Shown: positions 43,405 to 53,198, numbered from the stretch's first letter. The stretch: DNA of 64,000 nt from Butyrivibrio sp. (GCF_015056685.1 NZ_SVFW01000002.1:62001-126000); one strand, 5' to 3'. Notes: generated by a model from the letters alone, not told the origin. Made by a program: numbers and translations.

Positions 43405-45021
43405 ATGAAAAAATTTTTTGGAGGATTGGTCCTCTTTTTGTCTTTTCTTGTAATCTGGCCAGGAACGCCTGTAGACGCTGCTGACTCTAAAACAATCGCA
43501 AGTGGTGTATATATTGGTTCGCTTGATGTTTCAGGAATGACTGTTGATGAGGCGGGGCAGGCAGTTTCGTCATTTGTTGAGAGCCAGAGAAATTCAGAAA
43601 TAACGCTTACTGTTGGTGAAGATAAGAATCTTACGATATTTGGCTCTGATCTTGGAATAACATGGGAAAACACTGATGTTGTGAACGAGGCCTATGCCCT
43701 TGGACATCAGGGAAATATCATCCAGAGATATAAAGCCTTAAAAGATCTTGAGAAATCCAATCATGTTTTTGAAATCGAATATGGTTTTGATGATGAGGCT
43801 CTTGCAGCTATCATCGACAGATGCAGCAGCTCTTTTGACCAGGAAAAAGTTAACTACAGCTTGAAAAAGACAGATGAGGGCTTCGTAGTTACTGATGGCC
43901 AGACAGGTTATATTGTGGATAAAGAGGCATCTGCTTCTGTAATAAAGAGCTTTGTTCAAAATGAGCTCACACCGGAGAACACTACGATCACACTTTCTGT
44001 TAAGGAAGATAAGCCTCTTGGAAGTGCAGAGGATCTGGCAAAGGTAAAAGATGTTCTTGGTACCTTTACAACAAGCTATAAGACTTCAGGTGCTGCCAGA
44101 AGCGCCAATGTAGCAAATGGTTGTTCTCTCATAAATGGCACTACAGTTTATCCCGGAGAAGAGTTCTCCGTACTTGATACAATTACTCCATTTACTGAAG
44201 CAAATGGCTATTTCCCTGCAGGTTCTTATTTGAACGGACTTGTAGTTGAGAGTGTTGGAGGCGGTATTTGTCAGGTTTCTACTACACTTTATAATGCAGT
44301 TCTTTTGGCAGAGCTTGAAGTTACTGAGCGTCACAACCATTCAATGATAGTTACTTATGTAGAGCCTTCTGCAGATGCTGCCATAGCAGAATCCGGCGGA
44401 AAGAACTTTAAGTTTGTCAATAATACCGAGTATCCTATATATATTGAAGGATCAACAACATCTGACAAGCACATAACCTTTACGATATACGGGGTAGAGA
44501 CAAGAGACGCCGGACGTAAGGTCAGCTTTAAGAGTGAAGTCCTTGAGACAACACCTGCTTCAGCAGATCAGTTCGTATGTGATGGATCACAGGCTATTGG
44601 CTATGTTGGAACACAGTCTGCCCACCTTGGATACAAGGCTCAGCTTTGGAAGATTGTAACTGAGAACGGCTCTGAAGTAAGCAGAGAAGTTATAAACAGC
44701 AGTAACTACAAAATGGTTCCTAAGATTGTAACAATTGGTACAGCAGGAGCTGATGAGACTGCAATGGCACAGATAAACACAGCAATAGCTACAGGTGATG
44801 TGGCTACCGTTAAGGCTGTTGCCGGTGCACTTGGTGCGGCCAGAAGTGCTGCAGGAACAGAAAATGAAGCTGCAGCAGCTCAGGCGGCAGCAGATGCTGT
44901 CAATGCGGCAAACGCTCAGCTTGCCCAGCAGCAGGCAGAGGCGCAGGCAGCGCAGGAAGCACAGCCGGCAGAGAGTGCTGAAGGAACAGATACTGCAGAA
45001 ACTATACAGACAGAAGGCTGA
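43405..45021 (+). CDS. VanW-family secreted protein with peptidoglycan-binding-like domains
   Basis: A 538-aa protein with a signal peptide (KKFFGGLVLFLSFLVIWPG, cleavage near VDAADS). Two peptidoglycan-binding-4-like domains cover about 35-210. The VanW domain covers about 225-375 (SVLDTITPFTEANGYFPAGS; GGGICQVSTTLYNAVLLAEL), followed by a beta-rich stretch. A low-complexity Ala/Gln/Glu tail covers about 465-538. VanW proteins are common in Gram-positive bacteria and are thought to act at the cell wall; the name does not imply vancomycin resistance. AGAGGAAG precedes the ATG. Confidence 0.85.
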   Translation: MKKFFGGLVLFLSFLVIWPGTPVDAADSKTIASGVYIGSLDVSGMTVDEAGQAVSSFVESQRNSEITLTVGEDKNLTIFGSDLGITWENTDVVNEAYALGHQGNIIQRYKALKDLEKSNHVFEIEYGFDDEALAAIIDRCSSSFDQEKVNYSLKKTDEGFVVTDGQTGYIVDKEASASVIKSFVQNELTPENTTITLSVKEDKPLGSAEDLAKVKDVLGTFTTSYKTSGAARSANVANGCSLINGTTVYPGEEFSVLDTITPFTEANGYFPAGSYLNGLVVESVGGGICQVSTTLYNAVLLAELEVTERHNHSMIVTYVEPSADAAIAESGGKNFKFVNNTEYPIYIEGSTTSDKHITFTIYGVETRDAGRKVSFKSEVLETTPASADQFVCDGSQAIGYVGTQSAHLGYKAQLWKIVTENGSEVSREVINSSNYKMVPKIVTIGTAGADETAMAQINTAIATGDVATVKAVAGALGAARSAAGTENEAAAAQAAADAVNAANAQLAQQQAEAQAAQEAQPAESAEGTDTAETIQTEG

Positions 45022-45035
45022 TCATTGGCAATTAT

Positions 45036-46004
45036 ATGAGAATTGGAAAAATTACTGAGAATGCTTTAAAGCGTTCAGTTTTAAAACTTATAAAAACAGA
45101 ATTTAAAGAAAGAACAGGCGCAGCTGTAGGGGCAGACTGCGCTTTTTCTGAATCTAAAAAAGTATTTTCATCTGTAGCGACATATGCTTTGGATGCTAAA
45201 GAAGTTGGATATTATGCTGTGGTTAAGGCTGCAAATGGCCTGAGGGCGCAGGGAATTGTGCCAGACCACGTGGATGTAAGTATCCTCTTAAGCGAAGATA
45301 TCGAAGAAAAGCGCTTAAAAGAAATAGTCAGGGACTGTATAGATGGCAGTAAGGCTGCGGGAACGGTATATGCCGGCGGTCACACAGAGGTTTCCACAGC
45401 AGTAAAAAGACCTGTCATCACAGCAACCTGCGTAGGGTATAAGGAAAATGATATTTCTTTTGGAAAGCCCAAAGCGGGACAGGCGCTTGTAATAAGCAAG
45501 TGGGTAGGCCTTGAGGGAACAGCTCTTTTGGCAAAAGAAAAAAAGCAGGAGCTTACAACTAAGTATCCGGCGCCCTTTATCAATGACGCTATAGATTTTA
45601 AAGAATATATGTCTGTAGAGTCAGAGGCTGCAGTCGCCATTAAGTCCGGAGTCAGTGCAGTTCATGATCTCTCAAATGGCGGAGTTTTTGCTTCTCTTTG
45701 GGAAATGGGAGAACGCGCAGGCTGTGGACTAAAAGTAAATTTGAAGAGCATACCTTTGAGGCAGGAAACAGTTGAGATCTGCGAGTTTTTTGAGATAAAT
45801 CCTTATCAGCTTTTATCAGGTGGGGCGCTTCTTTTTGCCACAGATGACGGAGAAAAGCTTGTAGATGATCTTAAGAATGCGGGAATCCCCGCTTCTGTCA
45901 TAGGTTTTTTGCAGGAAGGTAATAGAAAAGATATAATTAACGAAGATGAATCAAGGTTTTTGGAGATGCCACAGGCAGATGAGATCCATAAAATCCTTGG
46001 ATAA
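45036..46004 (+). CDS. AIR-synthase-related (PurM/HypE/ThiL-like) protein
   Basis: A 322-aa protein of the PurM-like ATP-binding superfamily: an N-terminal domain with GADCAFSE and AGGHTEVS and a C-terminal AIRS_C domain with HDLSNGGVFASLWEMG. It resembles HypE but no hyp genes are nearby. It starts 15 bp after the VanW stop and is followed 26 bp later by an Lrp regulator, so it may be the first gene of an amino-acid-related operon. The substrate is unknown. Confidence 0.75.
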   Translation: MRIGKITENALKRSVLKLIKTEFKERTGAAVGADCAFSESKKVFSSVATYALDAKEVGYYAVVKAANGLRAQGIVPDHVDVSILLSEDIEEKRLKEIVRDCIDGSKAAGTVYAGGHTEVSTAVKRPVITATCVGYKENDISFGKPKAGQALVISKWVGLEGTALLAKEKKQELTTKYPAPFINDAIDFKEYMSVESEAAVAIKSGVSAVHDLSNGGVFASLWEMGERAGCGLKVNLKSIPLRQETVEICEFFEINPYQLLSGGALLFATDDGEKLVDDLKNAGIPASVIGFLQEGNRKDIINEDESRFLEMPQADEIHKILG

Positions 46005-46030
46005 AGATAATTTGGAGGAGCTTTTTGTTT

Positions 46031-46519
46031 ATGAATACCAGAGAAGAGATATTAAGCATTATCGAGAAAAACAGCCGCATTGATGTACATGAACTCAGTG
46101 TTCTTCTGGGGGCGGAAGAGATACTTGTTGCCAATGAGCTGAAAGCTCTTGAAGATGAGGGCGTTATCTGCGGATATCACTCAATGATCGACTGGTCTAA
46201 GACCAACATAGAAAAGGTCAATGCCCTTATAGAGGTTAAGGTCACACCTACAAGAGGACAGGGCTTTGATAATATTGCAGAAAGAATTTACAAATATCCT
46301 GAGGTTACAAGCGTTTATCTTATGAGTGGCGGTTTTGACCTTATGGTTATAGTTGAAGGTAAATCTCTTTTGGAGGTTGCAGGCTTTGTGAATAACAAGC
46401 TTGCTACTTTGGATAACGTGCTTAGTACAGCGACACACTTCATCCTTAAGAAATATAAGGATCACGGAACTATTTTGACCAAAAAGTACGAAGACACAAG
46501 GGAGATCATTACACCATGA
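46031..46519 (+). CDS. Lrp/AsnC-family transcriptional regulator
   Basis: A 162-aa protein with an N-terminal winged helix (about 1-55, ILSIIEKNSRIDVHELSVLL) and a C-terminal ligand-binding RAM domain (about 65-145, VTSVYLMSGGFDLMVIVEG). ATG 46031 is chosen, 10 nt after GGAGGAG, over a TTG at 46025. Its end overlaps the next aminotransferase by 4 bp (ATGA). This regulator-aminotransferase pair resembles Bacillus subtilis alaR-alaT (yugG-yugH), so it may sense an amino acid and control its partner. Confidence 0.88.
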   Translation: MNTREEILSIIEKNSRIDVHELSVLLGAEEILVANELKALEDEGVICGYHSMIDWSKTNIEKVNALIEVKVTPTRGQGFDNIAERIYKYPEVTSVYLMSGGFDLMVIVEGKSLLEVAGFVNNKLATLDNVLSTATHFILKKYKDHGTILTKKYEDTREIITP

Positions 46520-47673
46520 GAAATCCAATAGGAAAAAAGGTAGTAGACATCAAGCCTTCAGGGATCAGAAAGTTTTTTGATATTGTTCAGGAGACTGAGG
46601 GCGCTATATCTCTTGGTGTGGGCGAGCCTGATTTTGATACTCCATGGCACATAAGAGATGAGGGTATTTATTCCCTCGAAAAAGGAAGGACTTTCTATAC
46701 ATCCAACTCCGGACTTAAGGAGCTTAGACAGGAAGTTTCAAATTATATCAAAAGAACACAGGATGTAACTTATGATCCGATAAAAGAGATCTTCATTACA
46801 GTAGGTGGATCTGAGGCAATTGATCTGGCTCTTAGAGCTATGGTGGATCCGGGGGACGAAGTCCTTATTCCACAGCCAAGCTATGTTTCCTACGAGCCTT
46901 GCGCTATTTTGGCTGATGCGGTTCCTGTGATCATAGAGTTAAAAGAGGAAAACCAGTTCAGACTTACTGCAGAGGAAGTACTTGAGAAGGTTACTGACAA
47001 GACTAAGATCCTGGTTCTTCCATTCCCAAACAACCCAACAGGTGCAGTAATGGGAAAAGAAGACCTTGAAGCTATCGCAAAGGTTGTTATAGAAAAAGAT
47101 CTTTTTGTTATCTCCGATGAGATATATAGCGAGCTTACTTACAATGGCAAGCATGTTTCAATTGTATCTCTCCCAGGAATGAAAGATAGAACAATTCTTA
47201 TCAACGGTTTCTCCAAGGCTTATGCCATGACCGGTTGGAGACTTGGATACGCATGCGGACCGGAGGAGATCATGAAGCAGATGGTAAAGATACATCAGTT
47301 TGCCATCATGTGTGCTCCTACAACCAGCCAGTACGCTGCAGTTGAGGCCCTTAAAAACGGTGATGAAGATGTAAGGATCATGCGTGAGGAGTACAATCAC
47401 AGAAGAAGATATCTTCTCAATGAGTTCAAGAGACTTGGACTTCCTTGCTTTGAGCCTTTTGGAGCCTTTTACGTATTCCCATCCATAAAGAAGTTTGGAA
47501 TGAGCAGCGATGAGTTCTGTACAAGACTTCTAAAAGAGGAGAAGCTTGCTGTAGTTCCGGGAACCGCTTTTGGTGACTGCGGCGAGGGATTTATTCGTAT
47601 TTCCTATGCATATTCTTTAGATAATTTAAAAATGGCTATGGAAAGGTTAGAACGTTTCCTAAAGAAAATTTGA
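46516..47673 (+). CDS. Class I/II pyridoxal-phosphate aminotransferase (AlaT-like)
   Basis: A 385-aa fold-type I aminotransferase. The PLP lysine is Lys234 in NGFSKAYAMTGWRLGY. Conserved are GVGEPDFDTPWHI, LPFPNNPTGAVM and the final-part Arg in FIRISYAYS. The gene overlaps an Lrp regulator by 4 bp, so the two are translationally coupled, as in the alanine transaminase locus alaRT. Alanine or aspartate transamination is likely, but the specificity cannot be read from the sequence. Confidence 0.88.
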   Translation: MRNPIGKKVVDIKPSGIRKFFDIVQETEGAISLGVGEPDFDTPWHIRDEGIYSLEKGRTFYTSNSGLKELRQEVSNYIKRTQDVTYDPIKEIFITVGGSEAIDLALRAMVDPGDEVLIPQPSYVSYEPCAILADAVPVIIELKEENQFRLTAEEVLEKVTDKTKILVLPFPNNPTGAVMGKEDLEAIAKVVIEKDLFVISDEIYSELTYNGKHVSIVSLPGMKDRTILINGFSKAYAMTGWRLGYACGPEEIMKQMVKIHQFAIMCAPTTSQYAAVEALKNGDEDVRIMREEYNHRRRYLLNEFKRLGLPCFEPFGAFYVFPSIKKFGMSSDEFCTRLLKEEKLAVVPGTAFGDCGEGFIRISYAYSLDNLKMAMERLERFLKKI

Positions 47674-47678
47674 TATTT

Positions 47679-47740
47679 TCTAAAATATTTCAACACAATC
47701 TAAAATATTCGTTGACATGAAAATGCTCAGACTCTACAAT
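47679..47740 (+). promoter_or_regulatory. Promoter and operator-like repeats of the GH43 operon
   Basis: TTGACA (47712-47717), 17 bp, TACAAT (47735-47740). TCTAAAATATT occurs twice, at 47679-47689 and 47699-47709, 20 bp apart. The block AATCTAAAATATTCGTTGAC (47697-47716) is nearly repeated at the divergent ABC operon promoter near 54.8 kb. Confidence 0.75.
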
Positions 47741-47773
47741 TAATATAATAAAATATTTTAATTTGGAGTAAAC

Positions 47774-48745
47774 ATGAGCAAGAATAGTGAACTGAAATAT
47801 AATGAACCATGGATAATGCAAAGAGCAGATCCGTATGTTTACAGGCATGTCGACGGAACCTACTATTTTACAGCATCTGTTCCGGCTTATGACAAGATAA
47901 TACTTAGAAGATCTGATAGTCTGTCAGGACTCAAGGATGCTGAAGAAATCGAAATATGGCATATGCACGAAAGCGGAGTAATGGGTGCCCATATCTGGGC
48001 ACCTGAGCTCCATTTTATTGATGGCGCGTGGTACATCTATTTTTCTGCCGGCAACAAGGAAGATAAATGGAAGATCAGGCCATACATTCTACAGTGCAAG
48101 GATGCCGATCCCATTACAGGAAAATGGAATGAACTTGGTAAGATACAGAGGGCAGATGGAGATGAATTCTCTTTTGAAGCCTTTTCTCTTGATGCAACTG
48201 TATTTGAGAATAAAGGCGATTATTACTATGTCTGGGCTGAGAAAGTCGGCGTTGGCAAACAGATAAGTAACCTTTATATCGCAAGAATGGAGACTCCCTG
48301 GAAGCTTGCCACAGTGCAGGTTTTACTTACAACCCCTGATTATGACTGGGAGAGGGTAGGATATTGGGTTAATGAGGGCCCGGCTGTCATTAAAAGAAAT
48401 GGCAGGATCTTTTTGACATATTCTGCCAGTGACACAGGCGAGGCATATTGCATGGGAATGCTCACGGCATCTGAAGAAGACGACCTTCTTGACCCAAGAG
48501 TCTGGGAAAAAGAGAGATATCCAATCCTAAAGTCAGACGAGAAAAGAGGTATTTTTGGACCTGGACATAACAGCTTTACTGTTGATGAAGATGGCAGGGA
48601 TATCTGTGTTTTCCATGCCAGAAACGAAAAGGTAATTGATGGTGATCCCCTTTATAATCCCGGCAGACACGCAAGGCTTATGCCTGTTATGTGGAATGAT
48701 GAAGGAAAGCCTGTTTTGTCTTACGAAAATGGTGAACAAGAATGA
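47774..48745 (+). CDS. GH43 alpha-L-arabinofuranosidase/beta-xylosidase, cytoplasmic
   Basis: A 323-aa five-bladed propeller enzyme. The catalytic triad is visible: base Asp19 in RADPYVYRH, pKa-tuning Asp140 in SLDATVF, and acid Glu201 in NEGPAV. The sequence GTYYFTASVPAYDKIILRRS resembles the exo-arabinofuranosidase subgroup of GH43. There is no signal peptide, so it should trim imported arabino-oligosaccharides. It is the first gene of a three-gene operon with a second GH43 (4-bp overlap) and an ArsR-like regulator. Confidence 0.9.
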   Translation: MSKNSELKYNEPWIMQRADPYVYRHVDGTYYFTASVPAYDKIILRRSDSLSGLKDAEEIEIWHMHESGVMGAHIWAPELHFIDGAWYIYFSAGNKEDKWKIRPYILQCKDADPITGKWNELGKIQRADGDEFSFEAFSLDATVFENKGDYYYVWAEKVGVGKQISNLYIARMETPWKLATVQVLLTTPDYDWERVGYWVNEGPAVIKRNGRIFLTYSASDTGEAYCMGMLTASEEDDLLDPRVWEKERYPILKSDEKRGIFGPGHNSFTVDEDGRDICVFHARNEKVIDGDPLYNPGRHARLMPVMWNDEGKPVLSYENGEQE

Positions 48746-50295
48746 ATAGAAGAGTAGTTAAACTGGCTATAGCGTCGGCTTTAAGCCTTGTGACATTATC
48801 ATGCGCGTCCTGTGGACAGGCTGCTGACAGGGGGATTCCGGAAGAGATGCCTATAGAGAATATAAATACCGGTTCAGTCAATACAGGAGGGTCTCTTCAT
48901 GATCCGCAGGTCATAATCGGAGAAGACGGAACATATTACTGCTATGGAACACATATGACGGCAGCAACCTCCACTGACCTTATAAAATGGAATACCTGGG
49001 CTGATGGTGTAAATGGCTCAAATAAGATCTTTGATAATCTCATTGCAGAGCCTTTTGATGCTTTTTCATTTGTGGGAAAAAATGAGCAGAATGGTTATTC
49101 TGTCTGGGCTCCAAGTGTTATTTATAACAAGGCCACAGGAAAGTATATGATGTATTTTTGTACTACATCATCCTACATTAAGTCCAATATAGTAATAGCT
49201 ACAGCAGATGATATAGGCGGTCCCTATCACTATGAGAAGACCATTATCTATTCAGGCTTTACTAAGCCTGATTTGGAACTTACCAATTATACAGATATCA
49301 TGGGAGATGATATAAACGTAAGGAGTCGCTATATATCAGGTGGAGCCTATAATAACCAGCTCTGGCCTAATGCCATTGATCCGGCTATGTTTTACGATGA
49401 GAATGACAAGCTGTGGATGGTATATGGCTCATGGTCCGGTGGAATTTTCCTTTTGGAACTTGATGAACAGACAGGGGAACCGATTCACCCTGAGACCAAT
49501 GACGATGAAGGCGTCGATGCTTATTTTGGCAAAAGACTTGTTGGCGGTTTCCACCATCCTATAGAAGGGCCATACATCCATTACGACAAAGACGCAGGTT
49601 ATTACTATCTCTTTTTATCATATGGTAATCTCCAGATGGAGGGCGGATATCAGATCAGAGTATTCAGATCAAAGAATCCTGACGGACCATATGAGGATGC
49701 AACGGGTGCAACCCTTGGGATAAAAGATGACCTGAATAATTACAGCAGTTATGGCGTTAAGCTCATGGGCAATTACACTCTGCCAAGCCTTAACGTTACC
49801 TACATGGCTCCTGGTGGACAATCAACATTTGTAGATGGAGATGGAAAGCTTTACATAGTTTACCACCAGAGATTTAAGGAAAGCGGTGAATATCATGCGG
49901 TGAGAGTTCATCAGATGGCGATGAACGAAGATGGATGGCCGTGTATATTCCCTTTTGCTACAAATGGGGAAGCGCTCTCTGAGGAGGGATATACAACTGA
50001 TTCTGTTTCTGGGACATTTTATGTTGTGGATCACGGACTGGAGGTTAATAATATCGTCAACGAGCCGGTTGAGTGTCAGTTTAAAGACGGGAATATAAGC
50101 GGCGGAATAACAGGAACTTATACCGTAAATGAAAAAACTAATTTCATAACAATTGAGTCAGAAGATGCTACATATCATGGTATAATGGTAAGGATGAGTG
50201 ACGAGGCAGGAAACGATACGTTTTGTATAAGCGCTGTGGGCGATAATGATCACTCAATCTGGTGTGTGCAATATCTTAAAAATACCACTGAGTAA
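48742..50295 (+). CDS. GH43 endo-arabinanase-like lipoprotein
   Basis: A 517-aa exported enzyme. The N terminus (RRVVKLAIASALSLVTLSCASC) is a signal with a possible lipoprotein cysteine, though the lipobox is not canonical. The propeller starts at SLHDPQVIIGEDGTYYCYGT, with the catalytic Asp in HDPQ and further motifs in VWAPSV and AIDPAMFYDE. The last about 120 residues form a beta-barrel-like domain as in the C-terminal part of extracellular endo-1,5-arabinanases. It would cut arabinan at the cell surface for the neighbouring ABC transporter. Its start overlaps the previous stop (ATGA). Confidence 0.85.
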   Translation: MNRRVVKLAIASALSLVTLSCASCGQAADRGIPEEMPIENINTGSVNTGGSLHDPQVIIGEDGTYYCYGTHMTAATSTDLIKWNTWADGVNGSNKIFDNLIAEPFDAFSFVGKNEQNGYSVWAPSVIYNKATGKYMMYFCTTSSYIKSNIVIATADDIGGPYHYEKTIIYSGFTKPDLELTNYTDIMGDDINVRSRYISGGAYNNQLWPNAIDPAMFYDENDKLWMVYGSWSGGIFLLELDEQTGEPIHPETNDDEGVDAYFGKRLVGGFHHPIEGPYIHYDKDAGYYYLFLSYGNLQMEGGYQIRVFRSKNPDGPYEDATGATLGIKDDLNNYSSYGVKLMGNYTLPSLNVTYMAPGGQSTFVDGDGKLYIVYHQRFKESGEYHAVRVHQMAMNEDGWPCIFPFATNGEALSEEGYTTDSVSGTFYVVDHGLEVNNIVNEPVECQFKDGNISGGITGTYTVNEKTNFITIESEDATYHGIMVRMSDEAGNDTFCISAVGDNDHSIWCVQYLKNTTE

Positions 50296-50316
50296 TTATG
50301 AAAGAGAGTGTTTAAA

Positions 50317-51237
50317 ATGTTACAGATTAGATCGATTGATGAAGGATTGGAGCTCTTTAAGGCTCTTGGATCTGATATAAGGGCAGAGATAATAAAGATT
50401 CTTCTTAATGAAGGCCCATTGAACATGAATGATCTGGCGAGCAGGCTCGGAATTACAAACGGAGCCCTTACCAGCCATATAAAAAAGCTTGAGGAATGTG
50501 GAGTTGTAACTGTATCTTCCGAAGCTCCAGGACATGGCAATCAGAAAGTTTGCTCCGTCCATTTGGATAAGATCCTTATAGAGCTTCAGGACAAGCCACA
50601 GGATGAAAATATCTACACTACAGATATCAAGGTTGGTCTTTTCTCTGATTACTCAGTATATCCAACATGCGGTCTTGCCAATTCAAGCAGACTTATAGGT
50701 GAAGTGGATGATACCAGATATTTTGCTCATCCCGACAGATTTGAGGCAGATATACTCTGGTTTACAAAGGGGTATGTGGAGTATCTTATTCCTAATTTTG
50801 TTCCAGCCAATCAGAAGATTGATGAGATATGTATTTCTGCTGAACTTAGCTCAGAAGCACCTGGAGTTAACAATGTGTGGCCATCAGATATTTACTTCTA
50901 TCTGAATGAGACTCTTTTGGGAACATGGACATCTCCCGGAGATTTTGGAGATGTTAAAGGAATATTCACACCGGACTGGTGGTTCCCTAACTGGAATCAG
51001 TATGGAATGCTTAAGATGCTGGTGATCAACCACAAAGGAACATTCATTGATGGACTTAAGATATCCGATGTGACTATTGATCAGTTTAAACTAAGCTCAA
51101 AGAGCCCGCTTAAGCTTAAACTTGAAGTCCCTGATAATGCTGAACATGTAGGAGGACTTACAATATTCGGTAAGGGCTTTGGAAACTACAATCAGGATAT
51201 AAATGTTAAGCTTGCCTATAGCCCTATAGAGCAGTAA
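50317..51237 (+). CDS. ArsR-like regulator with a large C-terminal sensor region
   Basis: A 306-aa protein. Residues about 8-80 are an ArsR winged helix (LFKALGSDIRAEIIKILL; ASRLGITNGALTSHIKKLEE). The remaining about 215 residues are beta-rich (VEYLIPNFVPANQKIDEICI; TPDWWFPNWNQYG) and far exceed the usual ArsR size (about 100 aa), suggesting a sugar-sensing domain. There are no metal-binding cysteines. It is the third gene of the GH43 operon, so it is the natural candidate to bind the repeats at both locus promoters. ATG 50317 is chosen over a GTG at 50308. Confidence 0.8.
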   Translation: MLQIRSIDEGLELFKALGSDIRAEIIKILLNEGPLNMNDLASRLGITNGALTSHIKKLEECGVVTVSSEAPGHGNQKVCSVHLDKILIELQDKPQDENIYTTDIKVGLFSDYSVYPTCGLANSSRLIGEVDDTRYFAHPDRFEADILWFTKGYVEYLIPNFVPANQKIDEICISAELSSEAPGVNNVWPSDIYFYLNETLLGTWTSPGDFGDVKGIFTPDWWFPNWNQYGMLKMLVINHKGTFIDGLKISDVTIDQFKLSSKSPLKLKLEVPDNAEHVGGLTIFGKGFGNYNQDINVKLAYSPIEQ

Positions 51238-51253
51238 AAGAGATAATAAAAAC

Positions 51254-51300
51254 GCAATATAAAAGATGCCGGTCATGTAGAGATCGGCATCTTTTTATTG
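51254..51300. terminator. Bidirectional terminator between the regulator and ABC genes
   Basis: AAAAGATGCCG (51261-51271) pairs with CGGCATCTTTTT (51285-51296). Confidence 0.88.
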
Positions 51301-51317
51301 CGTATAATAAAAGCTAT

Positions 51318-52220
51318 TTATTTGATTCCGCTGATGGCGATTGACTGGATTATCATTCTCTGGAACAGGAAGAACAGTACCAGAGTTGGCAGCATTGCAA
51401 TAACGGAAGCCGCCATGATAAGCGCGTAGTCGCTCTGTATTGCGTAATATGAGTTAAATGAGCGGATAACTACCTGAAGTGTCCAGTTCTTTTCACTTCT
51501 AAGGAAAATCGTTGGAGCAAGGTAATCATTCCATATTCCCATAAACCAGAGCATAAGCTGTGTTCCAAGGGCTCCCTTCATAAGAGGAAGGAAGATCTTG
51601 TAATAAATCTTAAAGTAGTTACAGCCATCAATTTTGGCAGCGTCCATAAGGTCTGATGGTATGCTGTAAAGGTTCTGTCTTAAGAAGAATATCATGCTCA
51701 CATTGCCAAAGCATCCCGGAATGATAAGCGGTGCAAGAGAGTTGGTCCAGTGAAGCTTGGTAAAAAGAACATACTGAGGAATCATTACAACGGCGAAAGG
51801 AATCATAATAGTGGCAAGGAGTGCCAGGAATAATATGTTCTTTCCTCTAAATTCCATTTTTGCAAAAGCAAATGCTGCCAGGGATGAAGTAAATCCACCT
51901 ATCAGCAGAACAGGAATTTCAACCTTTATAGTATTGAATATACCTGTGATAAACTGTCCCTTCTTTAGGACCTCAGAGTATTTTCCTATGAGGATCGGAT
52001 CTGGGAAAAGAGTTAGAGATCCGGACAGGATCTGATTCTTTGTCATAAATGATGTAGCGACCATGTATACCAGAGGGAAAACCATAGTCAGGGCGAAAAG
52101 AAACAGGATGATGAAGATGATTATGTTAAAAATCCGTTCCTTGGGAGTTGTGACGCGGTCTGTCTGGTAGTCTTTTTTGCCGGCTTTATTTTTGAATAAT
52201 GCAGCTGTATCCATTTTCAC
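51318..52220 (-). CDS. Sugar ABC transporter permease (MalG-like, CUT1)
   Basis: A 300-aa inner-membrane permease with six predicted helices. The first is IIIFIILFLFALTMVFPLVYM. The EAA loop that contacts the ATPase reads DAAKIDGCNYFKIYYKIFLPL. It is the last gene of the binding protein-permease-permease operon; no ATPase is encoded, so a shared MsmK-like ATPase elsewhere is expected, as is common in Firmicutes. Arabino-oligosaccharides are the likely substrate by context. Confidence 0.92.
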   Translation of the reverse strand: MKMDTAALFKNKAGKKDYQTDRVTTPKERIFNIIIFIILFLFALTMVFPLVYMVATSFMTKNQILSGSLTLFPDPILIGKYSEVLKKGQFITGIFNTIKVEIPVLLIGGFTSSLAAFAFAKMEFRGKNILFLALLATIMIPFAVVMIPQYVLFTKLHWTNSLAPLIIPGCFGNVSMIFFLRQNLYSIPSDLMDAAKIDGCNYFKIYYKIFLPLMKGALGTQLMLWFMGIWNDYLAPTIFLRSEKNWTLQVVIRSFNSYYAIQSDYALIMAASVIAMLPTLVLFFLFQRMIIQSIAISGIK

Positions 52221-52226
52221 ACCTCC

Positions 52227-53144
52227 TTAGTCTATAGTTTTTACCCATTTATCCTGGCCCCAGAAGTTGATGGCCGTGATAATGAATATGATGATCGCAA
52301 GAATTACTGCAACGGCACTACCATAGCCAAGCTGTCCGTTTGTGAAGGCTTTTTCATACAGATAGAACACAACGGTTGCTGAGCTGTAGTTTGGTCCGCC
52401 GCTTGGAGTCATAACCTGAACTTCTACAAATACCTGGAAACCACCGATAAGTGAGGTAATGAGTACATAGAAGGTAACAGGGGATAAAAGAGGAAGAGTG
52501 ATATTCCTGAATTTTTCCCATCCGTTTGCTCCGTCTATCATGGCAGCTTCATAGTAGTCCTGAGGGATATTCTGAAGTCCTGCGAGATAAAGGATGACTG
52601 TACCGCCAAGGCCTTTCCAGACCATGAAGATGATGAGGGATACTTTTACCATCTGTTCATCACCAAGCCAGTTAGGACCGTGCATTCCGGTAAGAAGCTT
52701 ATAAATACCGTTTAAGAGACCGTAATCATAGTTAAATACCCATGCCCACAGGATTGAAACGGCTACAAGTGAAGAAACAACAGGGACATAGTACATTGTA
52801 GTGAGGAATCTTTTTCCCGGAATCTTTCTGTTAAGTCCCATGGCAATAAGGATTCCAAGTATCATTCCGATGGGGATACCGATCATGTAGATAATGGTTG
52901 TTCCCATTGATTTCCAAAACTTTACATCTGAAAAGATTTTTATGTAGTTCTGAAGTCCGACAATATTTCCCCACAGAGAGTTGATGCCGGTCCATTTACT
53001 TGTACTGGCAATTACTGCAAATACGATTGGATATGCCATGAAAAGCATAAATCCAATGAATGGAGGGGCGATAAAGAGCCATGCCCAGCGTTCCTCTCTT
53101 TTTGCCATGGCGGATCTTTGAATTTTAACTTTGTTTTTTGCCAT
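52227..53144 (-). CDS. Sugar ABC transporter permease (MalF-like, CUT1)
   Basis: A 305-aa permease with six helices, starting ERWAWLFIAPPFIGFMLFMA. The EAA loop reads YEAAMIDGANGWEKFRNITL. It pairs with the MalG-like permease six bases downstream. A stem-loop between it and the binding-protein gene probably lowers its expression relative to that gene. Confidence 0.92.
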   Translation of the reverse strand: MAKNKVKIQRSAMAKREERWAWLFIAPPFIGFMLFMAYPIVFAVIASTSKWTGINSLWGNIVGLQNYIKIFSDVKFWKSMGTTIIYMIGIPIGMILGILIAMGLNRKIPGKRFLTTMYYVPVVSSLVAVSILWAWVFNYDYGLLNGIYKLLTGMHGPNWLGDEQMVKVSLIIFMVWKGLGGTVILYLAGLQNIPQDYYEAAMIDGANGWEKFRNITLPLLSPVTFYVLITSLIGGFQVFVEVQVMTPSGGPNYSSATVVFYLYEKAFTNGQLGYGSAVAVILAIIIFIITAINFWGQDKWVKTID

Positions 53145-53164
53145 ATCTTGCTCCGATTTTAAAC

Positions 53165-53198
53165 TTAAAGCCCCTCAGCAAAGTGCTATGAGGGGCTC
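53165..53198 (-). terminator. Intercistronic hairpin after the binding-protein gene
   Basis: AGCCCCTCA (53169-53177) pairs with TGAGGGGCT (53189-53197). On the minus strand TTTAAGTTTAAAA follows. Partial terminators here are typical of sugar ABC operons. Confidence 0.65.
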
